Positions 41,709-51,323 of a stretch of 64,000 nucleotides of DNA are shown one piece after another. Both the position numbers and the translations under genes were made by a program. Numbering within the stretch: position 1 is the stretch's first letter; each line of letters starts with the position of its first letter. Source of the stretch: an uncultured Dongia sp. (GTDB lineage: Bacteria > Pseudomonadota > Alphaproteobacteria > Dongiales > Dongiaceae); assembly GCF_936916975.1 (NCBI RefSeq), contig NZ_CAKZGO010000004.1:62001-126000 (forward strand), in the 5' to 3' direction. The notes beneath the pieces were generated by a model that had not been told where the DNA came from, made no database searches, and worked only from the letters and a program-made list of their open reading frames with translations.

Positions 41709-42797
41709 TCACGCTTCCACCGGGGCCGCACTCGCGCGGGCGAAGAAGAGCGTGACGGTGAGGCCTTTGCCGGGGATCGAGAGGATGTCGACGCTGGCCT
41801 TGGCGTTCTGGCGGAGTGATTGGACGATGAGGGCGCTGAGCTTGCCGGGCTTGGGCCAGACACCGCCCTCCGCAAGGCCAATGCCGTCATCGGCGATGAT
41901 GACCTTGCAGCCCTGCTCGTCGACCAGGCTGTGGAGCTTGATGGTGCCGCCATCTCGACCAACAAAGGCATGCTTCAGGGCGTTGGTCAGGAGTTCGTTG
42001 ACCACCAGCCCCGCCGGCATGGCGACATTGACCGAGACCGGCCAGGTGTCGACCTTGAGGTCGAGGCGGATGCCTTCGACGGCATGGGCGGACATGACGG
42101 CGGTGGCGATCTGGCTGAGATAAATGCCAAGATCGACGCTGTCGCTTTTGCCTTCATCGGAGAGCGAGCGATAGAGCAAGGCCAGCGAATCGACGCGGCC
42201 GGCTAGCCGCTCGAACTTCTTGCCGGTCTTGTCGTCATTGATGTTGCGCGCCTCCAGGCGGATGAGCGCCGTGATCATCTGCAGATTGTTCTTCACCCGG
42301 TGCTGCAGTTCGAGGAGCTGGGTGTCCTTTTCCGCGATCCGCCTTTGCAGCTCTTCCTGGTCGGGCTGGTCGGCGCGGTTGATCTCGGCCAGGGCGACCA
42401 GCCGGAAAGCCGGTTTGCCATCCTCGTCCTGGATGATGTTGGACCAGGCCTCGATCGTCACGGTCCTGCCATCCATGCTGACCTCGAACGCGCCGATGAA
42501 ATCTTCGTCGCCCTTGATGGCGTCGCTCAGGCCACGGCCGTCATCCTTGGCGACAGCATCGCCCGGCAGCGCGCTCCAGGGCTGGCCAAGGAGACCGGCC
42601 GACACTTTGCCGGTCAGACGCTCAAACTCGATATTGACGTAGGTGATCAGCTCAGGCCCCTGCATGGTCGCCACGGCGATGGCGAAGGGCACGTGATCGA
42701 GGAACTGCTTGAAGTGGTCACTATCGAGAGCGCCGGCCAGATCAGGCGTGTCCAGCAATTGCGTGTGCTGCGCCGTTTCCGCTTCTTTGCCCATCAT
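41709..42797 (-). CDS. PAS histidine kinase of HWE/HisKA_2 type
   Basis: This cytoplasmic kinase of 362 residues has one PAS domain (about residues 30-140), including FKQFLDHVPFAIAVATMQGPE. The phospho-acceptor helix is LLELQHRVKNNLQMI (His166), and the ATPase domain has VVNELLTNALKHAF and DDGIGLAEGG. HWE/HisKA_2 kinases in alphaproteobacteria commonly feed the general stress response through PhyR; no phyR is present here. It converges with marC. In transcription it follows a chemoreceptor gene, but the gap contains a palindromic repeat that may end the preceding mRNA. Two adjacent ATGs give 361 or 362 residues. Confidence 0.87.
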   Translation of the reverse strand: MMGKEAETAQHTQLLDTPDLAGALDSDHFKQFLDHVPFAIAVATMQGPELITYVNIEFERLTGKVSAGLLGQPWSALPGDAVAKDDGRGLSDAIKGDEDFIGAFEVSMDGRTVTIEAWSNIIQDEDGKPAFRLVALAEINRADQPDQEELQRRIAEKDTQLLELQHRVKNNLQMITALIRLEARNINDDKTGKKFERLAGRVDSLALLYRSLSDEGKSDSVDLGIYLSQIATAVMSAHAVEGIRLDLKVDTWPVSVNVAMPAGLVVNELLTNALKHAFVGRDGGTIKLHSLVDEQGCKVIIADDGIGLAEGGVWPKPGKLSALIVQSLRQNAKASVDILSIPGKGLTVTLFFARASAAPVEA

Positions 42798-42889
42798 GCC
42801 GAACCTGTCCTGCTGAAGTATGGCGCGTTATAGCAGGTATCGGCCCCAGCGGCAGGTGCGACCTCGATCGTGAAAGTCGGGGAAAGCGC

Positions 42890-42911
42890 CCCTCCCCCTG
42901 CAGGGGGAGGG
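42890..42911. repeat. CCCTCCCCC-type palindromic intergenic unit, copy A
   Basis: A perfect 22-base palindrome with CCCTCCCCCTG arms occurs in the 161-base gap after the chemoreceptor stop. Its arms match the core of the two units at 51196-51320, which points to a dispersed REP-like family. It would form a G/C hairpin on either strand and could terminate or stabilise the chemoreceptor RNA. Confidence 0.7.
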
Positions 42912-42958
42912 AGCAGGGTCCGGAGCAGCGCCAGCCCGCGCTGCCCCACCCCCACATG

Positions 42959-44662
42959 TCAGGCGGAGCGCACACCTTCCAGGAACTGGCTGACCGAGCG
43001 GCGCAAGGTGTCGGCCTGTTTCGACAAGGTGCCGGCGGTGCCGAGTACCTGGGCGGAGGCGGCACCCGTCTCGCCGGCGGCGTGGGTGACGCCGCCGATG
43101 TTCGAGGAAACATCCTGCGTGCCTTGGGCCGCCTGCTGGACGTTGCGGGCGATTTCCTGGGTGGCGGCACCCTGCTCCTGGACGGCGGAGGCGATGGTGG
43201 TGGTGATCTCGCTCATCTGGCCGATGATGTTGGAGATGCCCTTGATCGCCGTGACCGCTTCATCGGTGCTGCCCTGCATCCCGCTGATCTGGGCACTGAT
43301 GTCCTCGGTGGCCTTCGCGGTCTGAGTGGCGAGGTTCTTGACCTCCGACGCCACCACGGCAAAACCCTTGCCGGCCTCACCCGCCCGCGCCGCTTCGATG
43401 GTGGCGTTGAGGGCGAGGAGATTGGTCTGGCTGGCAATGTCGTTGATGAGCCCCACAACGGCGCCGATCTTCTGTGCTGCTTCCGCCAGAATCCGCACGG
43501 CAGCGTCGGTGCGTTCGGCATCCGCCACGGCCTGGCCGGCAATAAGGGTCGATTGTTCGACCTGGCGGCTGATCTCGATCACGGAAGCCGAGAGTTCGTC
43601 GGCGGCCGCAGCGACCGTCTGCACATTGGCCGAAGCCTGTTCGGAAGCCGCTGCCACGGCAGTGGCCTGGCGGCTGGTTTCTTCCGCCGTCGAGGACATG
43701 CTTTGCGCTGTCGCCTGCAATTCGGTGGAGGCGGAGGTGAGCTGGGTGAGCTCGCTCGACATGGTGTCATCGAATGTCTTGATCAAGCCGTCGATCGCCA
43801 TCTGGCGACGCTCCTTGGCCTTCTGTTCCTCCGCCTGCAGGGCGCGCATCTCCTCCGCGGCGGTGGCGGTGTCCTTGAACACCTGCAATGCCCGGGCGAT
43901 GTCGCCGATTTCGTCACCGCGCGCACCACCGATGATCTCGATGGTGAGGTCGCCGCGCGACAGGCGGTTGAGGTTTTCGATCGAGTTTGCCAGCGGCTTG
44001 CTGATGCCCATGGTAGCCAGCAGATAGCCAAATGCGAGGCCACCGACGACGCCGGCCACGGAGACGACAATCATCAGCATCTGGGCAAAGGCCGCGTCGG
44101 CCGCCGCGATTGTGGAAACCTCGGTGCCCTGCGAATTCACGAAGTCGGAATATTCGCGCACCGATTTCTGCAGAGCGTCAGCCATGGGCCGGCTTTTGGC
44201 CACAGCATCGAGCAGAGTCTGCTGCGCTTGGCCCAACTGTATGCTGGACCCCACCACGCGGGCGGTGTTGAAGGTATTTTCCAACGCCGCGCTGTAGTCC
44301 TGGTAGCTCTTCTCCACCCCGTCCAACAACTTGTTGCGGGTCTCGCCGGCGGTGGCGCGCAGCTGGGCCAGGCGTTCCTCGAACAGCTTGCGGTCTTCGC
44401 CGAGGCGCGTTAGGCGCGCTTCCAGCCCAGCGGCCGAGGGATCCAGCGCCAGATAATATTCGGTGCGGTTGAGCCCGATGACGTTCTGATTGAGGCGCGC
44501 GCTCGTCACACCTTCGACCCCGCTGAGGGTGACCTTGCCAAGGTCGGTGGCGGCGCTGCGCAGATAGACGACGCCGACACCGGCTACGGTGGCGATGATC
44601 ACCGCCATGACGCCCACCAGCAGCACCAGTTTCGAACGGATTTTCCAATTGCTCAGATTCAT
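42959..44662 (-). CDS. methyl-accepting chemotaxis protein, membrane type
   Basis: This receptor has 567 residues. The first membrane helix is [22 protein letters not shown] periplasmic helical-bundle sensor (about 35-185) follows, then a second helix ([21 protein letters not shown]) and HAMP. The signalling hairpin tip is [21 protein letters not shown]. It binds CheA and CheW and undergoes adaptation methylation. No C-terminal CheR/CheB tether is seen. The ligand is unknown. A 112-residue protein is encoded 69 bases upstream on the same strand. The start has GGAGG ten bases ahead. Confidence 0.93.
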   Translation of the reverse strand: MNLSNWKIRSKLVLLVGVMAVIIATVAGVGVVYLRSAATDLGKVTLSGVEGVTSARLNQNVIGLNRTEYYLALDPSAAGLEARLTRLGEDRKLFEERLAQLRATAGETRNKLLDGVEKSYQDYSAALENTFNTARVVGSSIQLGQAQQTLLDAVAKSRPMADALQKSVREYSDFVNSQGTEVSTIAAADAAFAQMLMIVVSVAGVVGGLAFGYLLATMGISKPLANSIENLNRLSRGDLTIEIIGGARGDEIGDIARALQVFKDTATAAEEMRALQAEEQKAKERRQMAIDGLIKTFDDTMSSELTQLTSASTELQATAQSMSSTAEETSRQATAVAAASEQASANVQTVAAAADELSASVIEISRQVEQSTLIAGQAVADAERTDAAVRILAEAAQKIGAVVGLINDIASQTNLLALNATIEAARAGEAGKGFAVVASEVKNLATQTAKATEDISAQISGMQGSTDEAVTAIKGISNIIGQMSEITTTIASAVQEQGAATQEIARNVQQAAQGTQDVSSNIGGVTHAAGETGAASAQVLGTAGTLSKQADTLRRSVSQFLEGVRSA

Positions 44663-44731
44663 GATGACGGCGCCTCCTGGATCGCCGGTTGCCTCAGATG
44701 AGGCGGCGTGTGTTTGTGTGAAAGATCGAGA

Positions 44732-45070
44732 TCAGAATTTGCTTGTGGCGAGGGCGGGTGTCGCATCGGGCGGCGCTTCCTCAGCTTCGTCGAGCAACGC
44801 CTGCCGCAGGCCGTTGAGCTCGGCCGCGATGTCGCGCCCGACCGCTTCCAACTGAAACAGCAGCGGCGGCAGATCGAGGCCCAGGCGGACCCCGCGCTGC
44901 ACGTCGGCGATGGCGCCGCGATAGGCTTCGGTGATGAGGATCAGGTGTGGCGACTGGTGATCGCGTGCCAGCCGCATCAATTCATCGACCATCAGTTGCG
45001 CGGCATCGGCCAAGGTCAGGCTGCGCGTCGCCAAGACCTCGTACCGCCGCAGCTTGAACCGTGTGTGCAT
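44732..45070 (-). CDS. hypothetical small protein upstream of a chemoreceptor
   Basis: This 112-residue soluble, mostly helical protein begins MHTRFKLRRYEVLATRSLTL. It contains LLFQLEAVGRDIAAELNGLRQALLDE, a predicted amphipathic or coiled-coil segment, at about residues 70-95. A short acidic tail follows. I do not recognise a domain. A strong ribosome site (GGGGTGGGG region) precedes the ATG at 45070. It is 69 bases before the chemoreceptor gene and probably cotranscribed, so a role in receptor function or adaptation is conceivable. No evidence beyond context supports that. Confidence 0.6.
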   Translation of the reverse strand: MHTRFKLRRYEVLATRSLTLADAAQLMVDELMRLARDHQSPHLILITEAYRGAIADVQRGVRLGLDLPPLLFQLEAVGRDIAAELNGLRQALLDEAEEAPPDATPALATSKF

Positions 45071-45370
45071 TGGTCCCCACCCCTCTCAATCGCCCCTGCG
45101 AGCGAAACTCGGCTGCAAGGATTAACGATTGATTGCGCGGAAGCCCCTGTCACGACCCGGCGAGGGCATCGTTCACGTGACATCAAATCTTGCTTCTCAA
45201 GGCGACAAACATGGTCGCCCGCAGTGCCTCAGAATGGATTCTAAGGACTCTGGTCTTATTGAATGCGTCGAACCGGGGTCTTCGTGAGAAGATACACCTA
45301 TCGGTGTCGGCCAGAGGGATGGGTGGCCTGGCGGCGCCGGTCCTTGGGGCCAGTTCGTGGGATCTGTTTG

Positions 45371-46423
45371 ATGCCGTTGCGGGGTGGCAAGGCACATAGC
45401 ACGTTGACGCTGTCGACCGATGATGTGCCGCCGGCGCAAGCCCGCAGCTATTGGGAGGAATGTGTCGCGCGCACCTATCTCGCCATGTCGGTGACACCGC
45501 TGGGCGATGGCCCGTTCCGTGCCACCTTGCAGGCCAATACGGTGCACGACATCACGGTGGCGCATGTTGCGACGACCGGACAAAGCGGGCGGCGCGCGGT
45601 TGGCACCGAAGCGGGCGGCAATGAACGTTGCCTGCTGCTGATCAATCTCAGCGGCGAGATTCATCTGCGACACAATGCGCGCGAGATCACGCTGCACCGA
45701 CATGACATGACGGTGATCGATTCGCGCCGGCCATCGGAATATGCGATTCCAGCTGGCGCCACGGCGCTCGCCGTGAACATGCCGCGCCAGGCGCTCACCG
45801 AACGCTTTCCGCAGGCCGGGCTGTTCGCCGCGGCGAAACTGCCGGCCAACCTGCCGATGCAGCAGATGACCATCGGCTTCTTTGGCAATCTCCTGGAGAA
45901 TTCCGCCACGGCAAGCGAGGGTGCGACCGCCATGCGACTGGCAGGGCACGCGATGGATATGCTCGGCATCGCGCTCAACGATGCGCTCACCGCGCGCATC
46001 CCGGCCTCACCCTATCGCACCGCCTTGCTGCGGCGGATCAAGGATTTTGTCGAGGAACATCTCCATGAGCCGATGCTGAGCGTGCAGGCGGTGGCCAGCA
46101 AATTCCGCATCACGCCACGCTATGTCGCCATGCTGTTCCGCGACGAAGCGACCACCTTCAGTGATTTCGTCAGGCAACGGCGGCTGGAGCGCTGCCGCCG
46201 GCAGTTGGAGGGAATGAGTGAGGATCGGCGGCAGATCGGCGCCATCGCCCTTGCCGCGGGGTTTGCGAGCCAAGCGCATTTCAGCCGGCTGTTCCGCGCC
46301 ACCTATCACGCAACACCGCGGCAATATCGCAGCGCGTTTCAGCGGCGCAGCGTGTCGGCCGATACCCATAACGGAGCACCGGCCGACAATCTCACCAAGA
46401 CACGGGAAATCGATGTGCCCTAA
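45371..46423 (+). CDS. AraC/XylS-family transcriptional regulator
   Basis: This 350-residue protein has an N-terminal AraC-binding-like ligand domain (about residues 15-210). The C-terminal two-helix-turn-helix region includes LSVQAVASKFRITPRYVAMLF and the second HTH IALAAGFASQAHFSRLFRATYHATPRQYR. It activates genes in response to an unknown ligand. The start is uncertain: ATG at 45371 fits domain length, while a longer frame starts at 45263. The roughly 300 bases upstream (45071-45370) contain the divergent promoter region for the small protein at 44732-45070 and nothing else that I recognise. The SDR gene converges on it. Confidence 0.87.
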   Translation: MPLRGGKAHSTLTLSTDDVPPAQARSYWEECVARTYLAMSVTPLGDGPFRATLQANTVHDITVAHVATTGQSGRRAVGTEAGGNERCLLLINLSGEIHLRHNAREITLHRHDMTVIDSRRPSEYAIPAGATALAVNMPRQALTERFPQAGLFAAAKLPANLPMQQMTIGFFGNLLENSATASEGATAMRLAGHAMDMLGIALNDALTARIPASPYRTALLRRIKDFVEEHLHEPMLSVQAVASKFRITPRYVAMLFRDEATTFSDFVRQRRLERCRRQLEGMSEDRRQIGAIALAAGFASQAHFSRLFRATYHATPRQYRSAFQRRSVSADTHNGAPADNLTKTREIDVP

Positions 46424-46461
46424 CGTGACCTTGGCCCCAGTGGCCTTAGCCTCAATGGCCT

Positions 46462-47226
46462 TTAACCACGGGCGATCGACAGGCCGCCATCGACCAGCGA
46501 GGCCGTGCCGGTGACGAAAGACGAATCGTCCGAGGCGAGATAGAGCACCGAGCGGGCGAGTTCTTCCGGACGGCCAACGCGCTTCAGGGCGTGCATGCCG
46601 TTCAGGAAGGTCTGCGCTTCCTCGGTGCTGTTCTTCTCGCGGTACATCGGTGTATCCACGGCACCCGGCAGCACCGCGTTGACGCGGATGTTGTGCGGCC
46701 CGTATTCGACCGCCAAAGCCTGCGTGAGACCGATGAGGCCGGACTTGCTGGCCGAATAGGCGGCCATGCCCGGAAACGACCCGGTATGGCCGACGAAGGT
46801 CGAGGTGAAGATCACCGAACCGCCGCCGCGCCTCTGCATGGCGGGGATCTGGTGCTTCGCTGCCAGGAACGAGCCGGTGAGATTGACGGCGATCGCCTGG
46901 TTGAAATCGGCCTCGCTCACCTCGCTGCTGGGACCGAGCGGCCCCAAGGTGCCGGCATTGTTGAAGGCGATGTCGAGGCCGCCATAAGTTTTCTCGGCGG
47001 TGGCGACCAGGGATTTCTGAAACTCTTCCGAAGCCACATCGCCGGCCACGGCCGTGGCGTCACCCCCGGCGGCCTTGATCTCCGCAACCAGGCTGGCAAG
47101 CTCGGCTTCGCGGCGGGCGGCCACAACGAGCTTGGCACCTTCCTTGGCGAACAATTTGGCGGTTTCCCGGCCGATGCCGGAGCTGGCACCGCTCACAATC
47201 GCCACTTTTCCCGTTAAGCGACCCAT
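46462..47226 (-). CDS. short-chain dehydrogenase/reductase
   Basis: The 254-residue classical SDR has TGxxxGxG as SGASSGIG (about residues 12-19). NNAG is at 89-92, and catalytic Tyr157 and Lys161 are in YSASK. The C-terminal RVGRPEELARSVLYLASDDSSFVTG is the usual SDR end. It uses NAD(P)H on an unknown alcohol or ketone. ATG at 47226 has GAGGG about 9 bases upstream; an earlier in-frame start at 47280 gives a non-homologous N-terminus. It is divergent from a LysR regulator across a gap containing a palindrome, a common regulator-target arrangement. Confidence 0.92.
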   Translation of the reverse strand: MGRLTGKVAIVSGASSGIGRETAKLFAKEGAKLVVAARREAELASLVAEIKAAGGDATAVAGDVASEEFQKSLVATAEKTYGGLDIAFNNAGTLGPLGPSSEVSEADFNQAIAVNLTGSFLAAKHQIPAMQRRGGGSVIFTSTFVGHTGSFPGMAAYSASKSGLIGLTQALAVEYGPHNIRVNAVLPGAVDTPMYREKNSTEEAQTFLNGMHALKRVGRPEELARSVLYLASDDSSFVTGTASLVDGGLSIARG

Positions 47227-47330
47227 GATGACACCCTCTTCTTTCCTGCGGCGGAGCCCTTCGCCCCGCTCGATGAACATAACTTAGGTCTTCTCTCGTC
47301 TTGAATGAAGAGCGCAAAAATGATCTTATT

Positions 47331-47347
47331 ATTCAGTTTTTATGAAT
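47331..47347. promoter_or_regulatory. LysR-type operator candidate between SDR and lysR genes
   Basis: ATTCAGTTTTTATGAAT has perfect five-base inverted arms around a seven-base spacer, the usual geometry of a T-N11-A LysR box. It lies in the divergent intergenic region, 14 bases before the chosen LysR ATG, and overlaps a possible earlier ATG at 47346. The regulator could bind it to control both genes. This is inferred from position and symmetry. Confidence 0.5.
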
Positions 47348-47360
47348 GATCGGACAGAGC

Positions 47361-48272
47361 ATGGACCGGTTGCGCGCGTTCGAGGTGTTTGCGACCGTCG
47401 TCGCGAAGGCGAGCTTCACCAAGGCGGCCGATGCGCTCGACACATCACCGGCCAACGTCACGCGTTATGTCAACGAGTTGGAGACGCATCTCGGCACCCG
47501 CCTCCTCAACCGCTCGTCGCGCAAGCTGTCGCTGACCGAGAGCGGAACCGCGCTTTATGAGCGCTGCAGGGCGATCCTCGACGATGTGGCGGAGGCCGAG
47601 GCGCTGGCTTCCTCGGCCGCATTGAAGCCGCGTGGGCGCTTGCGCATCAATGCCGGTGTCACTTTCGGCATCAAACATCTTGCGCATCTGTGGCCAACCT
47701 TCATGCAGAAATATCCCGAGATCGACCTCGACATTGATCTTATCGACCGCGTCGTCGACATGGTTGAGGAAGGCTATGACCTCACCATTCGAGTCTCGGC
47801 AGCAGCAAGTCCCACCGATCATGTGACGCGCAAGCTTGCGACATCCCGCAACATCGTCTGCGCAGCACCCAGTTATCTCAAACGCCATCCCGCACCGACA
47901 TCACCGGCGGATCTGGCCACGCATGCCTGTCTTGGATTTTCCTACGCCGCCACCGGCGATGAGTGGCAGTTCACCGATCCAGCCGGCAAGGCGCTGCGGG
48001 TAAAGGTGAACTGCGCCTTCCACACCAATAACGGCGATACGCTGCGCGAGGTGGCGCTGGCGGGACATGGCATCATCCGCCCGGCAGCCTTCCTGGTCGA
48101 CGAGGATCTCAAGGCAGGCCGCCTGGTGCGGTTGCTGCCCGATTATCTGCTGGCCGATACCGATCTGCTGGCGATCTATCCCAGCCGCCGGCATCTCTCC
48201 GCCAAAGTGCGGGTGATGGTGGATTTTCTCGCGGCGGCGTTCCGGGAAACGCCGAGCTGGGCCCGGATCTAA
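47361..48272 (+). CDS. LysR-family transcriptional regulator
   Basis: The 303-residue protein starts with a LysR winged helix (MDRLRAFEVFATVVAKASFT, about residues 1-60) and the HTH SFTKAADALDTSPANVTRYVNELE. The ligand-binding domain (about 90-300) has the two subdomains of the LysR fold. The CrgA/QseA-like subfamily is suggested by FGIKHLAHLWPTFMQKYPEIDLDI. The divergent SDR gene is the likely target. The start at 47361 follows GGAC by six bases and aligns with the family; an ATG five codons earlier lies inside the operator candidate. The effector is unknown. Confidence 0.92.
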   Translation: MDRLRAFEVFATVVAKASFTKAADALDTSPANVTRYVNELETHLGTRLLNRSSRKLSLTESGTALYERCRAILDDVAEAEALASSAALKPRGRLRINAGVTFGIKHLAHLWPTFMQKYPEIDLDIDLIDRVVDMVEEGYDLTIRVSAAASPTDHVTRKLATSRNIVCAAPSYLKRHPAPTSPADLATHACLGFSYAATGDEWQFTDPAGKALRVKVNCAFHTNNGDTLREVALAGHGIIRPAAFLVDEDLKAGRLVRLLPDYLLADTDLLAIYPSRRHLSAKVRVMVDFLAAAFRETPSWARI

Positions 48273-48287
48273 CCGCGAGAATTGCCG

Positions 48288-49601
48288 TTACGAGGCATGA
48301 ATGCTGACCAGGAATTTCTCCACAGCCTGGCGGAGCGTGCCCACCTCGCCGCCGATCCTGACCGAGGCACCGTTGATGCGGGCGGCGGTGTCACCGGTGC
48401 CGCTGGCCGCTTCGCTGATGGAGGCGACATTGTTGGAGACTTCCGCCGTGCCGGCCGAGGCCTGCTGCACATTGCGGGCGATCTCCTGGGTCGCGGCCCC
48501 CTGTTCGGCCACCGCGGAGGCAATGCCGGTGGAGATTTCGCTGATCAGGCGGATCGTCTCGCTGATGCTCTGCACGGCCTGGACCGATTCATGGGTCGCT
48601 TCCTGCATTTCAGAAATCTTGGCGTTGATCTCCTCGGTTGCCTGGGCGGTCTGGTTGGCGAGGCTTTTCACTTCCGACGCCACCACAGCAAAGCCCTTGC
48701 CGGCTTCGCCGGCGCGGGCGGCTTCGATGGTCGCGTTCAAGGCGAGAAGATTGGTCTGGCTGGCGATCTCGCTGATCAGCTTGGTGACGTCGCCGATGCG
48801 CTGGCCGGCCTCGGCAAGGCTTCGGATCTGCACATTGGTGCGGTCGGCGGCGGCCACCGCCTGATCGGTAATGCGGGTCGATTCGCCCACTTGCCGGCTG
48901 ATCTCGGCGATCGAGGCCGAGAGCTCCTCGGCGGCACTGGCCACCGTCTGGACGTTGACCGACGCCTGGGCGGAAGCCGCGGCCACGGCCGTCGCCTGGC
49001 GGCTGGTATCGTTGGCAGTGCCGGTCATGCTCTGCGCATCCTGCCCAAGATCCGCGGCGGCATTGGACAGGGTCTTGGCAACCGCATCCATGCTGCTGCC
49101 GAAATCCTCAGCGACACGCGCCAGGGCACGCACCTTTCCGTCCATGGTGGCGGTGCTGGCATTGATCATCTCGGCACCACTGCGAAAGACACCCGGCAGG
49201 CCGCGCACCAGCACCTTGCGGAAGCGCTTGCCGCGGCTGAGATACTTAACCGACGCCGTGGCTTCGCGCACGAAGGCGTCACTGATGTCGAGCATGTCGT
49301 TGATGGCGACCTGCATGCGGCCGAGATCGCCCTTGTCGCGCAAGCCCGGGATGCGCGCCTCGAGATTGCCGTGGAAGGCCTGCACGCAGACATCTGCGGC
49401 GGTCTTGATATGCTCCGCCGTCCGGCGCAACGACCAGAGCGCATAGCCAAACGCGCAGAGGATGATGACGAGTTCGGCGAGGCTGTCCCAAGGGGCAAGG
49501 CTTGGTCCCATCAGCAGGCGCAGCGCATTGACGGCGACGAGGCCAGTGAGGGCGAGCCAGAGCGCTGCAACCGCCTTAGATAGAGAAGATGAATTCGTCA
49601 T
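48288..49601 (-). CDS. chemoreceptor-type methyl-accepting protein without periplasmic domain
   Basis: The product is a 437-residue protein. Two N-terminal membrane helices (about 8-30 and 40-60) have only a short loop between them. A cytoplasmic domain (about 90-435) contains the conserved tip [29 protein letters not shown]. With no external sensor it resembles the signalling half of Aer, and probably gets its input from the separate PAS protein encoded upstream. The two genes overlap by 26 bases (49576-49601), so expression must be coupled. No CheR/CheB tail is present. It converges with lysR. Confidence 0.9.
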   Translation of the reverse strand: MTNSSSLSKAVAALWLALTGLVAVNALRLLMGPSLAPWDSLAELVIILCAFGYALWSLRRTAEHIKTAADVCVQAFHGNLEARIPGLRDKGDLGRMQVAINDMLDISDAFVREATASVKYLSRGKRFRKVLVRGLPGVFRSGAEMINASTATMDGKVRALARVAEDFGSSMDAVAKTLSNAAADLGQDAQSMTGTANDTSRQATAVAAASAQASVNVQTVASAAEELSASIAEISRQVGESTRITDQAVAAADRTNVQIRSLAEAGQRIGDVTKLISEIASQTNLLALNATIEAARAGEAGKGFAVVASEVKSLANQTAQATEEINAKISEMQEATHESVQAVQSISETIRLISEISTGIASAVAEQGAATQEIARNVQQASAGTAEVSNNVASISEAASGTGDTAARINGASVRIGGEVGTLRQAVEKFLVSIHAS

Positions 49602-50157
49602 AATCGAGTCCCTTGTCGCGGAGCAGATTCACCAGCATGTCGTAGCCGCGCAACATGCCGTCTTTACGGCTGTCATGGCGGTTCTCTTCGGCGAGGAGCG
49701 CGGCATAGAGCGGCTTCACCTTCTCGATCTGCGCCGCGTCCGGCTTGCGGCGGTTGGAATGGTAGCCGACGATGTTCTGGTTGGCGTCGAAGGTCGGCGT
49801 CACATGGGCGAAGACCCAATAGTGATCGCCATCCTTGGCCATGTTCAGCACATAGGCGAAGATTTCCTCCTTCGCCTGGATCGTATCCCATAGCAGTTTG
49901 AAGACGCAGCGCGGCATGTCGGGATGGCGGATCAGGCTGTGCGGCGCACCCAGCAATTCGTCGAGCGGAAATTTGGCCAGGCGCAGGAACACGCTATTGG
50001 CATAGGTGATGCGGCCCTTGAGATCCGTCTTGCTGACGATGAGTTCGTCTTCGCTATAGGGACATTCCACGCCGGTCGGCCTGACCGTCCGCCGCGTCTG
50101 TGCTTCAATCATGTTCGAAACCTGCTTCCCGACCGTATTATCGTTGATTCTACGCAT
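49576..50157 (-). CDS. Aer-type PAS sensor protein
   Basis: This 193-residue soluble protein has one PAS domain (about residues 35-140) of the energy-taxis type: [21 protein letters not shown], then [26 protein letters not shown]. In Aer such domains bind FAD and sense redox state; here the sensor and the MCP are separate proteins. The C-terminal part (about 145-193) is short and ends DEFIFSI. GGGAG lies 7 bases ahead of the ATG at 50157. The MCP start is inside its last codons. A signal relay from this protein to the MCP is inferred from gene overlap and from Aer. Confidence 0.87.
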   Translation of the reverse strand: MRRINDNTVGKQVSNMIEAQTRRTVRPTGVECPYSEDELIVSKTDLKGRITYANSVFLRLAKFPLDELLGAPHSLIRHPDMPRCVFKLLWDTIQAKEEIFAYVLNMAKDGDHYWVFAHVTPTFDANQNIVGYHSNRRKPDAAQIEKVKPLYAALLAEENRHDSRKDGMLRGYDMLVNLLRDKGLDYDEFIFSI

Positions 50158-50260
50158 GGCACCGCTCCCGCAGGACACAGGGCGACGTCGGCCAACTTTG
50201 TCCGCAAATGATTTCGAAATGGTTTAACAGAGCAAGATTATTAACGAACTTGCGTTCGCG

Positions 50261-51154
50261 TCAGTGGATCCTGCGGCCGCGATCAAGGGTGGTGGCAATG
50301 ACGCCGGCGACGATGACGATGCCGCCTGCCCAGGTGGCAAGACCGTAATGTTCGCCCAGCATGGTGACGCCGATGACAAGGCTGGTGGCGGCGGCAACAT
50401 AGCCGATCTGGCTCAGATAAACCGGCCCGCCGGCCACTTGCAGGCGGAAGAAAAGCCCAAACATGGCAGCGGCGATGATGACCTGCGCCACCACCAGTAT
50501 CGGCGTGGTGGCAAGGGCTGCGAAGGGCAGCGCGCCGTCATAGATGACCGCTGCAATGATCAGGCAGAGTGCGGCTACCGCATTGCTGCCCATGGCCAGG
50601 ACCAGCGGTTCGCCATCCTGCGGCCAGTCGATGGTGCGATAGACATTGCCGGCAGCAAGACTCACCGGAATGATGAGGGCCAGGAGCGCCCAGCTGAGAT
50701 CGGCGGGGCTGCCGAGCTGGCCCTTCGAGAACACGACGGTGAGTGCGCCGGCACATCCCAGCAGAATGCCGACGATGCCGAGCCAACCCGGCCGCCTGGT
50801 GCCGAGCAGGATCGAGAAGGTGAGCGTGACGATGGGTGAGAGGGTGAAATAAAGCGTGGTCATGCCGGCGCCGAGATGCGGCACGGCGGCATAGATGATG
50901 AGATTTGGAATGACGTAAGAGAGCAACGCCGCGATCAGATAATAGCGCAGATGTGGCAGATCGAGCGGGATGCGCCGACGTTGGATCAGCAGCAGCACGA
51001 GGAGCACGAGCGCGCCACCGCCGGCGATGGCAAAACACCAGGCCGCCGTCGAGATGCCGCTTTCACGCGCGACTTTGCCGAGCGGCGCGAAGAGGCCGAG
51101 GAGGATCCCGGTCGAGAGCAGCAAGCGGAGGGCTGGGAGGTTGTGGCGGGGCAT
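50261..51154 (-). CDS. EamA/DMT-superfamily transporter
   Basis: This 297-residue membrane protein has ten predicted helices in two EamA repeats. The first repeat contains LLLSTGILLGLFAPLGKVARESG and LGAGMTTLYFTLSPIVTLTFSILLG. The second ends GVTMLGEHYGLATWAGGIVIVAGV. Substrates of such exporters are metabolites or amino acids; none can be assigned. ATG at 51154 is preferred; a frame extension to 51220 would enter the inverted repeat. It is downstream of grpE on the same strand but separated from it by the repeat hairpin, so it probably has its own promoter. Confidence 0.87.
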   Translation of the reverse strand: MPRHNLPALRLLLSTGILLGLFAPLGKVARESGISTAAWCFAIAGGGALVLLVLLLIQRRRIPLDLPHLRYYLIAALLSYVIPNLIIYAAVPHLGAGMTTLYFTLSPIVTLTFSILLGTRRPGWLGIVGILLGCAGALTVVFSKGQLGSPADLSWALLALIIPVSLAAGNVYRTIDWPQDGEPLVLAMGSNAVAALCLIIAAVIYDGALPFAALATTPILVVAQVIIAAAMFGLFFRLQVAGGPVYLSQIGYVAAATSLVIGVTMLGEHYGLATWAGGIVIVAGVIATTLDRGRRIH

Positions 51155-51195
51155 GGGGGCAATCAGTACTTGCTGGAGCCGATCCTGTCGCTCCA

Positions 51196-51320
51196 CCCCC
51201 TCTCCCCGACCCTCCCCCACGTTGGGGGGAGGGAGGTTCGACTGAGTTCGCGAATGCGTATGCGTTCAAGCTGGCTGGAGTTCCCTCCCCCCAACGTGGG
51301 GGAGGGTTAGGGAGAGGGGG
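51196..51320. repeat. long inverted pair of CCCTCCCCC-type palindromic units (copies B and C)
   Basis: Arms of 39 bases at 51196-51234 and 51282-51320 are reverse complements with two mismatches, around a 47-base spacer. Each arm holds its own CCCTCCCCC...GGGGGAGGG palindrome, the same core as the unit at 42890-42911. The pair resembles a REP/BIME arrangement. It lies between grpE and the DMT transporter and could form a very stable RNA hairpin at the end of the grpE transcript. Confidence 0.8.
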
Positions 51321-51323
51321 CTC

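Noticed and set aside
42956-44413. 485-codon plus-strand frame
   Set aside because: It is antisense to the chemoreceptor. Gly/Asp-rich repetition reflects the receptor's own codon pattern.
48282-49583. 433-codon plus-strand frame
   Set aside because: It mirrors the second chemoreceptor and has no independent evidence.
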